Assembly: GCF_000261365.1 (NCBI RefSeq)
Contig: NZ_AJVC01000004.1
Coordinates: 496,001 to 560,000 of the forward strand
Direction of reading: 5' to 3'
Source: Herbaspirillum sp. GW103
GTDB taxonomy: Bacteria > Pseudomonadota > Gammaproteobacteria > Burkholderiales > Burkholderiaceae_D
Length of the DNA stretch: 64,000 nucleotides
In this document: positions 56,553 to 64,000 of the stretch, piece by piece
Layout: each line of letters begins with the position of its first letter
Numbering within the stretch: the first letter of the stretch is position 1
Notes under the pieces: generated by a model
Databases searched by the model: none
What the model was told of the DNA's origin: nothing
What the model saw: the letters and a program-made list of their open reading frames with translations, nothing else
Made by a program: the position numbers and the translations under genes

Positions 56553-57399
56553 GCTGGTCCCCTCTTTCCCGCGCTGGTTCAATCGTGGCCGCCACACTCC
56601 GGCGGCGCTGCATCTGCCGGAAGAAGTCCGGCATCGCCAGCGGTCTGGCGAAATAATATCCCTGGAAGCGCCGTACCCCCATCTGGCGCAAGCGCTGCCA
56701 CTGCCATAGTGTCTCGATGCCTTCGGCGGTGACGATGGCATCGAATTCGGCGGCCAGAGTCACGATGGTTTCAATGAGGCGACTGTACAGGGAATTGTCC
56801 TGCATGGCAGCAACAAATGATCGATCGAGCTTGAGACAACTGATGCGACCGCAGGCCAACTGGTGCAGGCGCGCATCGCCAACGCCGAAATCATCCAGGG
56901 CGATGGCGATATCGGCCCGCTCGCACCGGGCAAACAGGCTGCGGCAATACTCCGGCCCCAGGTCGGCGCCCCGCTCGGGCATCTCTATCATCAACCGCAG
57001 CTGCGGCCATTGCAGTCGGTGCAACCATGCCTGGCATTGGGCCACCAGCGCCTCGCTCTGCAACTGCTCGCCGCAGGCGTTGAAGGACAACACGAAGGGT
57101 TGCCGCAGGCACGCCGGCGCCCTCTCCCAGGCCACGCGGACCTGATGCAGCATCTGGCGTGTCGTAGCCGCCAGCAAGCCTTCATCGGACAGACGTTCAA
57201 GAAAGATGGCCGGGGCCAATACACCGGCTTGCGGGTGCTGCCAGCGCATCAGTATCTCGGCGCCCTGCCAGGCCCCGTCCACCCCCACGATGGGCTGCAG
57301 GAAGGGCTGGAACTGGCGGCGCCGCAGGGCCTGCAGCAAGTGGGCGCGCTCCATGGGCGGGTTGGGCGCAGAGCGCCCGCACTGGGCTGGGGCAAGCAT
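56542..57399 (-). CDS. Stand-alone EAL-domain phosphodiesterase
   Basis: This 285-aa protein is a single EAL domain without an attached receiver. The ExLxR motif is GAEILMRW, and FNACGEQL, MIEMPE, DDFGVG, LKLDRSF, TAEGIET and RFQGYYFARP keep the other metal and catalytic positions, so it is probably an active cyclic-di-GMP phosphodiesterase. In the Pseudomonas Roc system the corresponding EAL protein (RocR) carries a receiver; here control may be through expression or protein contact. Start ATG at 57399 after CGGAG, 11 bp after the second chaperone gene. Confidence 0.9.
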   Translation of the reverse strand: MLAPAQCGRSAPNPPMERAHLLQALRRRQFQPFLQPIVGVDGAWQGAEILMRWQHPQAGVLAPAIFLERLSDEGLLAATTRQMLHQVRVAWERAPACLRQPFVLSFNACGEQLQSEALVAQCQAWLHRLQWPQLRLMIEMPERGADLGPEYCRSLFARCERADIAIALDDFGVGDARLHQLACGRISCLKLDRSFVAAMQDNSLYSRLIETIVTLAAEFDAIVTAEGIETLWQWQRLRQMGVRRFQGYYFARPLAMPDFFRQMQRRRSVAATIEPARERGDQHGD

Positions 57400-57410
57400 G
57401 AAAACTCCGT

Positions 57411-58181
57411 TCAGGGCAGGTTGAGCGGCGTCAATGGACGCATGTGATCACTGGCTCGTCCCGTGTCATCGATGAGCTGGAACTCCAGGCGCGGGTGCTG
57501 CCATGTCAGCGCGGCATCGTCCTCGGGCAGCACGAAGATCTGTTCGCCGTGGGGCGGCGCCATCTGCTCGGGCGCCAGGCGCGGCACGAATTGATGCAGG
57601 CCGTCGCTGATCCGCAAGCTGGCGAAGGAGGCAAAGTAGGGGCTGTCATTGCGGCAGACCAGCACCCATTGTCCGGCTTGCCGTTGCAAGCGGAAGTGCA
57701 GTGCATCGGCCCACTGCGGTCCCGGATCGGCAACGCCAGGCGGGCGATAAAACACCTTGATCTGGGTATTGAGTCCCAGCAGCAGGCGCGGTGCACCTCC
57801 CGGCGGCGGGTCAGGCAGGATCGGAATCTCGTACAGATTGAGCCAGAACACCGACTCGCGGTCCACCGGCAGCGGCTCGCCGGTATACAACACCCGGACC
57901 TGGCTGATCGCCTGCGCCGGCAGCCGCTGCACAGCAGGCATGACGAACAGCGCAGACTGCACGGTATCCGGTGCATGACTTCCCTCGCCCTGGTCCACCC
58001 AGCTCTGCACCACTACGGCATGAGGGTTGGTGTTGGCCAGCCGCAGGCTGAGCTCGCCGGCCCCCTGGCTGAAGACCAGCCGGGTGCGTTCGGGCATCAA
58101 TCCCGCCTCGGCGCGAGCACCAAACAACATCATCGACAGCAGCAGGCAGCGCGCCAGCCCAGGCATCGAGCAGCGACTCAT
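57411..58181 (-). CDS. Fimbrial periplasmic chaperone, second copy
   Basis: This 256-aa PapD-like chaperone has a signal peptide and the family signature DRESVFWLNLYEIP with a nearby IKVFYRP. Chaperones complete the fold of fimbrial subunits by donor-strand complementation and carry them to the usher. It overlaps the usher stop by four bases. It is longer than and clearly diverged from the chaperone at 60801; it may serve the large adhesin. Confidence 0.92.
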   Translation of the reverse strand: MSRCSMPGLARCLLLSMMLFGARAEAGLMPERTRLVFSQGAGELSLRLANTNPHAVVVQSWVDQGEGSHAPDTVQSALFVMPAVQRLPAQAISQVRVLYTGEPLPVDRESVFWLNLYEIPILPDPPPGGAPRLLLGLNTQIKVFYRPPGVADPGPQWADALHFRLQRQAGQWVLVCRNDSPYFASFASLRISDGLHQFVPRLAPEQMAPPHGEQIFVLPEDDAALTWQHPRLEFQLIDDTGRASDHMRPLTPLNLP

Positions 58182-60790
58182 TGCGCGGCCCCCGTCGCGC
58201 CCGGCGGCACGGCTTGCGCCGGCAGGAATTCAGCCCGGCGCGGTGCAGCGGTACAGGCGGCCTGCAGCCGGATCAGCGCCTGCTCCAGGTCCTGAGCTTG
58301 CAGGTCATAGCGAGCCGTACAACGTTCCTGCTGACCATCGCCCCAACGCACCAACAACTCCCCCTGCAACTGGTCGGTACGCAGATAGGCCTGGCTGCCC
58401 TGTCCCACCATGCCGATTACACTGCCCTGCGCGTCGAGCACGTCGGCGCCCATGGGCAGCGGAATGGCGTCATCGCGGTGCAGGCGGATCAACAGGGCAT
58501 GGCCGGTGCGTGTCCTGAAGCTGAGCTTCAGGGTGGCACCGGCATAGGGAATCACCGTACGCTGGCTTTCCAGCAGTTCGGTCTTGTGACTCTTGCTACT
58601 GGCCGCCAGCTCGACCACATTGCGATGATAGGGCGAGAGGGAAGGCAGCAATGCGTAGCCATGGCTGTCGATCACGGCACCCTGACCATTGAAGAGGCGC
58701 GCACCTTCTGCTCCCTTGGCCTCGACCAGGGCAAAGGTGTCGCCCAGGTAGGGACCCAGGGTAATGCCACCCGCATGCACCGCCAGGGCACCGCGCACAT
58801 TGCCGGCGGCCTGCCAGTAGTCCCGCCCGCGCGCCAGGTTGACATTGAGGTTGGCCTTGGGCAAACGCACTCCGATGTTGCCGTTGAGGCTGTCCTGCTG
58901 GCCGCCCGGCATATGGCTGGCGCCCGCACTGTAGCTGAGATGGCGCTGGCCGGCCAGCATGCCGGAGACCTGCGTCTGATAAAGATCCTGCTGCTGTGCC
59001 CTGACCATGGAGGTACTCAATATCGGCCGCTCCCCGCCCGGACTGCCCAGCGGGATCGACAGCGAGAGCATCAACGAGGAGCCCGCTTGCGCCAGCGCGG
59101 CCGGCCTCCCTTGCAAGTCATCCGGGTTGCGCGCGACACGGCTGACCTGCTGCCGCTGGAAGGCCAGGTTCAGACTCACACCATTGCGCCACAGGGTCGA
59201 ATAACCGAACTGCAATTGCGTGATGCGGCTACGGTCATGATGGAAGGTCTGGGTCAGGCCGGAGAGATAGAGGGAAGCCATACTGCCCAATTGCTGGCTC
59301 AGCGAAAGATCCACGCGCGAGTGCTGCTGGTAGCTGTTGGAGCTGGCCAGCGATGAAAAACCGGTACGTCGTGCCTGGCGCTCGCTGATCACATCGACCA
59401 GTTCCCGGTATCCCGAGGTCGAGTAGCGATAACTGGCAATCGAGAACTGCGTGCCGGTGGCATCGAAGGCCCGCGAATAGGACAGCCCCATCATCCAGCC
59501 GCCGCGCGCACCGCCGCCGGTATCGGCATGTGAATAATTCAGCGTCAATCCCGCTGCGCCCAGCTTGCCGGCCAGAGTACTCCCCAACACTACCGACTGA
59601 TAGGCCGGTGCGGCCCGCACCCCCAGGCTGCCTGTCATGCTGTTGCTCACGCCGCGCTGGTACAGGGCATCGACGAAAGGCAGGCTGGTATCGGTATCGC
59701 GCGTTCGTCCCAGCGTGATGCTGTAACGGGAACTGCCGGGCCGCATCGATTCCGGCAAGGCCGAATACGGCACGCTGAAGTGCGAACGCGTGCCATCGGC
59801 CTCGATCACCGTGACATCGAGATCCCCGTTGTAGCTGGTCGGATACAGATCGTCGATCACGAAACTGCCCGGCGCGACCGTGGTGCGGTAGATATCGCGT
59901 CCCTTCTGGCTGACGATGACCTGGGCATTGCTGCGGGCACTGCCGCGAATGACCGGCGCATAGCCGCGCAACGAATCGGGCAGCATGCGCTCATCCGTAC
60001 TCAGTTCAACCCCCTGATAGGCCAGCCCCGAGAGCAGCTTGCCGGAGGTATAGCTCTCTCCCACCGTCAGTTCGCTGGTCCAGTGCGGCAATGCACGCCT
60101 GGCATAGGTGCGTACCGGATTCCAGCGCAGTCCGTTGCGGCTGTCATAACCCAGGCTGCCTTGCTGGCGCAGCCGCCACAGGCCGAGATTGATGCCGCTG
60201 TTGGTGAAACCGTAGAGCGAACTGCTGCTGCCCTGGGCGGTATGGGCGTAATACTGGCTGATGCTGTAATTGAGGAAGCCCATGCTTTCACCGGCATCGT
60301 AGAGCGCCGGATCGACATAGCCGCGCGCCACGTGATTGCGTTGCGACTGCGGCAGACTGAGGTCCAGCCGCAGGCGGGAGAGATCGAACACGGCCTGCGC
60401 GCCGGTAGCCAACTCGTCGATGCGGGCGCATTCGCGTGGCCCCAGCTTGGCGATCAGATCCTGCCGCAGATCGAGCAGGACGGCATCCTCGGCCTTGAAA
60501 CAGGGCGCCGCGCCCAGTCCTTCCACCAGATCAAAGCGCAGCGAACGGCGATGGCTGAAGCTGCCATTGACATACACATCCACGCTGTAGATACCGGGCT
60601 CGACATTACCCACCCGGTTGAAACGCGACAGGCTGCCCTTGTTGATGGGCGAGGCCATCTCCAGCGCCTCCAGAAAGCGATAGTCACTCTCCGGCTGCGC
60701 CGCCGTAGCGACCGGCCAGGCAACCATGGCGGTCCCGAGCGACAAGGCCGAGACGGCCACGCGCCGCAGGGGCGAGCAATGCGTTCTCAC
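58178..60790 (-). CDS. Fimbrial outer-membrane usher
   Basis: This 870-aa FimD/PapC-type usher forms the secretion pore for fimbrial subunits. It has a signal peptide (ending AATAA-like PVATAAQPE), an N-terminal domain binding chaperone complexes (RFNRVGNVEPGIYSVDVYVN), a beta-barrel with plug, and C-terminal domains (GATLKLSFRTRTG, QGELLVRWGDG). The start is GTG at 60790: GAGGAGG lies 5 bp upstream, directly after the chaperone stop, whereas the ATG at 60841 would lie inside the chaperone gene. Confidence 0.93.
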   Translation of the reverse strand: MRTHCSPLRRVAVSALSLGTAMVAWPVATAAQPESDYRFLEALEMASPINKGSLSRFNRVGNVEPGIYSVDVYVNGSFSHRRSLRFDLVEGLGAAPCFKAEDAVLLDLRQDLIAKLGPRECARIDELATGAQAVFDLSRLRLDLSLPQSQRNHVARGYVDPALYDAGESMGFLNYSISQYYAHTAQGSSSSLYGFTNSGINLGLWRLRQQGSLGYDSRNGLRWNPVRTYARRALPHWTSELTVGESYTSGKLLSGLAYQGVELSTDERMLPDSLRGYAPVIRGSARSNAQVIVSQKGRDIYRTTVAPGSFVIDDLYPTSYNGDLDVTVIEADGTRSHFSVPYSALPESMRPGSSRYSITLGRTRDTDTSLPFVDALYQRGVSNSMTGSLGVRAAPAYQSVVLGSTLAGKLGAAGLTLNYSHADTGGGARGGWMMGLSYSRAFDATGTQFSIASYRYSTSGYRELVDVISERQARRTGFSSLASSNSYQQHSRVDLSLSQQLGSMASLYLSGLTQTFHHDRSRITQLQFGYSTLWRNGVSLNLAFQRQQVSRVARNPDDLQGRPAALAQAGSSLMLSLSIPLGSPGGERPILSTSMVRAQQQDLYQTQVSGMLAGQRHLSYSAGASHMPGGQQDSLNGNIGVRLPKANLNVNLARGRDYWQAAGNVRGALAVHAGGITLGPYLGDTFALVEAKGAEGARLFNGQGAVIDSHGYALLPSLSPYHRNVVELAASSKSHKTELLESQRTVIPYAGATLKLSFRTRTGHALLIRLHRDDAIPLPMGADVLDAQGSVIGMVGQGSQAYLRTDQLQGELLVRWGDGQQERCTARYDLQAQDLEQALIRLQAACTAAPRRAEFLPAQAVPPGATGAAQ

Positions 60791-60800
60791 CGTCGCCTCC

Positions 60801-61538
60801 TCAACGCACGGGATAGTCGCGTTGCACTTCCACCCCGACATCGTTGAGCAGACGCAGCTGCATGCGCATACCGGCCAGGTCGGCCGGCATGCGCTCCAGC
60901 GACCAGCGCAATTCCTGGAAAGGCTGGATCACGGTGGTCCTGGCCAGCACCTGCCTCTGGTCGCCCAGCAGCAGATCAGCCTGTTGCACCATCAGATGAT
61001 AGCCACTGGCATTGCGCACGACCATGCTGGCCGCGCCATCGCCGAGCTCAATGGCAAAGGACAGTGCATCCGGTGCCCGCGCGGCATCGGCCTCGGCGGC
61101 CAATGCCGCCGGACGATAGAAGACTTTCATGCGGCTGCGTACGGTGAGCACCAGTTGATTGTCATTGACCGAAGCGGCCTTCAGCGCCGGCACCTGGAGG
61201 AAGTTGAGAAAGAACAGCGACTCCCGGTCCTGCGGCAGTGCATCCCCCACATAGGACAGTCGCACTACCTGGCCCCCATGCGGCTCGACCCGAAATACCG
61301 GCGGAATGACGAGGAAGGGAGAGGCCAGCCCATCGGATCGGGCGGCGTGACCATCATCCAGCCAGAGCTGTACCAGATTGGGGTGATCGTCGGGATTGCT
61401 GAAGCGCAGGATCTGTTCGCCGGCATCGGCCGGATAGACGACGCGTGTGCCCAACATGGTCACACTGGCACTGGCATCGGCGCTCAACATGAAGACCAGC
61501 AGCATGAGCAGACCTGCAAGCGGGCTTGTTCTTTTCAT
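60801..61538 (-). CDS. Fimbrial periplasmic chaperone, first copy
   Basis: This 245-aa PapD-like chaperone has a signal peptide (MKRTSPLAGLLMLLVFMLSA through DASA) and the signature QDRESLFFLNFLQVPALKA with RMKVFYRP. It lies between the major subunit and the usher, 10 bp before the usher start, and should serve the major subunit. The ATG at 61538 is chosen because the upstream frame is not signal-like. Confidence 0.92.
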   Translation of the reverse strand: MKRTSPLAGLLMLLVFMLSADASASVTMLGTRVVYPADAGEQILRFSNPDDHPNLVQLWLDDGHAARSDGLASPFLVIPPVFRVEPHGGQVVRLSYVGDALPQDRESLFFLNFLQVPALKAASVNDNQLVLTVRSRMKVFYRPAALAAEADAARAPDALSFAIELGDGAASMVVRNASGYHLMVQQADLLLGDQRQVLARTTVIQPFQELRWSLERMPADLAGMRMQLRLLNDVGVEVQRDYPVR

Positions 61539-61556
61539 CGGAAAAACGGGAGAAGC

Positions 61557-61580
61557 GCTACCAGGAAGCATCCTGGCAGC
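61557..61580 (-). terminator. Attenuator-like hairpin between the major subunit and chaperone genes
   Basis: On the minus strand GCTGCCAGGA and TCCTGGTAGC form a 10-bp stem with one G-U wobble and a four-base loop. A run of five T follows about 10 bp later. Such a hairpin between major subunit and assembly genes often lowers downstream expression so that the subunit is in excess. Confidence 0.55.
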
Positions 61581-61630
61581 GACGCAAGTGATACGAACGG
61601 GAAATGGAAGTCCGCACCCGGATGGGCGCA

Positions 61631-62158
61631 TCAGAAGTAGTCGAGGGCGTACTGCACCGATCCGATCACCGAGCCGGCCTCTGCAGCACCGCCTTCGGCG
61701 ATGTAGCGTACGGCGAAGGTGTGCGAAGCACTGGTGCCGCCAGCGGCGATTTCCAGTCCCTCGGCCGACACGCCACTGCCACCGACCAGCTTGATCGGAT
61801 CACCGCCGACGCTCTGACGCAATTGCAGTGCCACGTTCTTGGCACTGCCCAGGTTGGGAATGTTGTTGCCGCTGGTGGCGGCGCTGGCCAGGAATTGCGT
61901 TTTGATCTTGAGCTTTTCGGTAGCCGATGCCTTGCAGCCACTGACACTGACCACGAAGGGCGTCTCGCCCGCCGAGCTGCCTGCCGCGGCCAGGTCGCCC
62001 GTGGCCACGGTGGGCAGCAACACGACCGGATTGGCCGCGCCATCTACCGTCACCTGACAGGTCTGGCTGTTGACCTGGCCACGGAAATTGATGGTACTGC
62101 CTGCTGCCAGCACCACTGACGGCGAGACCAGCAGCGCAATTACAAGATGCTTTTTCAT
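61631..62158 (-). CDS. Major fimbrial subunit (type 1 pilin-like)
   Basis: This 175-aa secreted pilin has a signal peptide (MKKHLVIALLVSPSVVLAA) and the fimbrial-protein pattern STINFRGQVNSQTCQVTVDG with a second Cys in VSVSGCKAS, which should form the usual disulfide. The C-terminus (AGSVIGSVQYALDYF) is the beta-zipper used for subunit-chaperone and subunit-subunit contact. AGGGG precedes the ATG at 62158. First gene of the long fimbrial run. Confidence 0.92.
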   Translation of the reverse strand: MKKHLVIALLVSPSVVLAAGSTINFRGQVNSQTCQVTVDGAANPVVLLPTVATGDLAAAGSSAGETPFVVSVSGCKASATEKLKIKTQFLASAATSGNNIPNLGSAKNVALQLRQSVGGDPIKLVGGSGVSAEGLEIAAGGTSASHTFAVRYIAEGGAAEAGSVIGSVQYALDYF

Positions 62159-62439
62159 GATTATCCCCTGGGAGAATTCGGTTGATCCACAAAGAGTGCC
62201 GACACCAACCGCTATGTGTCCGGCACCAGTCGCATCATAGGCAAGCCCGCGATGCGCAAGAATCGGTACACCCCCAAGATGTGCCTGGTCCAGTCTGATT
62301 GGCACATGGGCGAAATCCCAAGCGGCGCCCGCTGTCGTCAATGGGCGCACGCCCATGCGCAGTGAGGCGCAGGCCCATTGATCGGACGGTTCATGTGCGC
62401 GAGCATGCGTGGCTTCCACGTCCTCACCGGAGTCTTTCC

Positions 62440-63879
62440 TTGACCGCTCGCCCATCCGATCGCTGCCGCCTTGGCGCATCTCACCCCAGGTGGCCGTCGC
62501 GACATGTGCGGTGGCTGCTCGCGGCGCTCGTACTGTGTCTGTTGTCGGTCCCGAGCCACGCACTCTGCAAGCGCAACAATCGTATCGAGTATCCCTTCAC
62601 GCCATTGAGCGATGGCGGTTCGTCCCAGTTCTGGTTCGGCCGCATCAACCTCGCCAGCACGGCGCTGCAGCCTGCCGGAACCATGCTGGGCAGTGCCGTC
62701 GCCACGGCGGCGGAGGCCTCCGGCATCAGCGGCGATACGCTGCTGTGGACCTGTGACCTGGCCGATGCCGGACAAATCTCGGAGGTGTTTTCCACCAATG
62801 GCGATGACCGTGTTGGCGGCTTTGCCGAGATTGGCAGACAGGATGGTCTCGCCGGCTTTTACCGGACCTGGTTTCCCGGCGTAGCGATCAGACTTACGCA
62901 TCTGCGTTCGGGCAAGGTGTTTTCGCGTTATTACCAGTCCGCCCGACTGGACAGCTATGACATCGATGAAGCCCGCAAGAAGATTCTGATCCGCGCCAAA
63001 CATCTCAGCCCCATCAAGGCCGAGATTGCCCGCGTCTCCGATCTCAGTCCCGGGACGGGTACCAGCAACTGGTGCGGCGACCGTCCGGACACCACGCGAC
63101 AGGCCGCCGTTCCCTACCGATGCCTGCAGCCCAATGGCTATCTGATGCTGCGCGGCCCTGGCTACAACCGCGCCAGCGGGGACATGGATGATGATGGCGA
63201 AGATCACGCGACGCGCTTCCTGTTCTTCGGTGCCGCCAACGGCATCGCCTTCGGCATGCGCCAGGCGGCCACCCTGAGCGTGCTGCCGTCATGCGTGGTC
63301 CAGAACGTAACCCCGGAAGTGGTTTTTCCGACGATCTCGGAAGAGGAACTCAGACGGGGCGAAACACGGCAGGTGGAATTCACGCTGGCCTTCCGCTGCG
63401 ACGAGGGCGTCAATGCAAGACCGCCGAGCGCAGCGGGCACCGACGACAACCAGACCGCCTTCGGTATCCAGGTTTCGCCGGGCGCGCTGGCGGCAGCGCG
63501 GCAACTGGGGTATGTCAATCAGGACCAGGGGGTCCGTTTTCTGCTCTCGGACAATTACGGCCTTGATCCTTCGCTGGCCAGAGGAGTGGGCATCAGCCTT
63601 AGCGACAGCGAAGGCCAGCAGCCGATGCTGTTCCTCAGTTCGCCGCTGGCCGGACAATGGATGTCCAGCCCCTTGCCGGCCGGACGTAATGCCGGTTGGT
63701 ATCGGCTCGATACCGGCAACGCAGCACGCTGCCCGCCACCCGCCCCGGCACCGGCAACGCCGGTGTCTCAATTCACGGTAGAGAAGCGGTTGACGGCCAC
63801 GCTGCAAAAGTTGCCTGGACAAACCGTGGCCGCAGGACGGGTGTTTGCTACCGCCTACGTCATCGTCAAGGTGCAGTAA
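62440..63879 (+). CDS. Large fimbrial adhesin-like protein, divergent from the fimbrial operon
   Basis: This 479-aa secreted protein has a signal-like stretch (RWLLAALVLCLLSVPSHA) followed by CKRNNRIEYPFTPLSDGGSS, a large N-terminal domain with Cys residues (LLWTCDLADAG, NWCGDRPD, YRCLQPNG) and a C-terminal part resembling a fimbrial domain (VLPSCVVQNVTPEVVFPTIS, RQVEFTLAFRCDEG, ending FATAYVIVKVQ). This two-domain layout is that of tip adhesins. The start is uncertain: TTG at 62440 has GGAG 7 bp upstream; GTG at 62506 is an alternative. Confidence 0.78.
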   Translation: MTARPSDRCRLGASHPRWPSRHVRWLLAALVLCLLSVPSHALCKRNNRIEYPFTPLSDGGSSQFWFGRINLASTALQPAGTMLGSAVATAAEASGISGDTLLWTCDLADAGQISEVFSTNGDDRVGGFAEIGRQDGLAGFYRTWFPGVAIRLTHLRSGKVFSRYYQSARLDSYDIDEARKKILIRAKHLSPIKAEIARVSDLSPGTGTSNWCGDRPDTTRQAAVPYRCLQPNGYLMLRGPGYNRASGDMDDDGEDHATRFLFFGAANGIAFGMRQAATLSVLPSCVVQNVTPEVVFPTISEEELRRGETRQVEFTLAFRCDEGVNARPPSAAGTDDNQTAFGIQVSPGALAAARQLGYVNQDQGVRFLLSDNYGLDPSLARGVGISLSDSEGQQPMLFLSSPLAGQWMSSPLPAGRNAGWYRLDTGNAARCPPPAPAPATPVSQFTVEKRLTATLQKLPGQTVAAGRVFATAYVIVKVQ

Positions 63880-64000
63880 AAGTGCGCAGGGCACGCGGCG
63901 TCTGAGGCTTCGCGCGGTTCAGTTCCATCAATTCGGCAACAAGGTATTTCCGCGCTGGCCCCGGCCTCTGGCCAGGCTGCCGTAACCTGCGCGAAGATCA
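63880..64000. other. Right end of the window, unassigned
   Basis: These 121 bp follow the adhesin gene. A minus-strand frame with a stop at 63928-63930 and open to the window end (reading DLRAGYGSLARGRGQRGN before the stop) could be the end of a gene lying mainly outside. It is too short to judge, and I see nothing else here. Confidence 0.25.

Overview
The window looks like chromosomal DNA of a high-GC betaproteobacterium, most likely an Oxalobacteraceae member close to Herbaspirillum. I infer this from protein style, gene order and codon use; no database search was done. There are about 60 genes, packed on both strands. I found no rRNA, tRNA, insertion sequence or CRISPR array. Because of the GC content, nearly every gene carries long antisense shadow frames, which are left out.

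Layout. 1-9.2 kb: end of scpB, a PAS-GGDEF-EAL protein, a membrane-anchored glutamate-synthase-like flavoprotein, a TusA-like protein, a NUDIX hydrolase and alaS. 9.3-17.1 kb: a tiny basic secreted protein, a glycerophosphodiesterase, an AlgZ/AlgR-type (LytS/LytTR) two-component system, glnS and a ZntB-like transporter. 17.3-30.7 kb: a uracil/xanthine permease, two tandem related lipoproteins, sbcB, a His-rich PadR (YqjI-like) regulator with two perfect operator palindromes, fadE, a zinc metallopeptidase and small conserved proteins. 30.7-35.7 kb: a type IV minor pilin operon (pilV-pilW-pilX-pilE-fimT, no pilY1), then ribD and ribE. 35.7-39 kb: an EmrAB-like efflux pair with an HxlR regulator.

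39.3-52.6 kb is an aromatic catabolism region. One minus-strand run encodes a two-subunit ring-hydroxylating dioxygenase (And-type, probably anthranilate 1,2-dioxygenase), a Rieske-reductase fusion, a five-gene branched-chain-type ABC transporter and an HGGYW alpha/beta hydrolase resembling arylformamidase. Divergent from it are catB and catA, followed by a CatR/BenM-like LysR regulator and a XylS/AndR-like AraC regulator. The 255-bp divergent promoter region carries XylS-type half-sites placed for the dioxygenase operon and a perfect ATAC-N7-GTAT LysR site placed about -65 from a candidate catB promoter. The predicted flow is substrate uptake, possible deformylation, dioxygenation to catechol and ortho cleavage to muconolactone; catC and catD are not in the window.

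52.6-63.9 kb is a chaperone-usher fimbrial locus in which a major subunit, chaperone, usher, second chaperone, EAL phosphodiesterase, LuxR-type response regulator and unorthodox hybrid histidine kinase form one contiguous minus-strand run. A large putative tip adhesin is encoded divergently. It recalls the Pseudomonas Roc system that controls cup fimbriae, but here the signalling genes sit within the structural operon.
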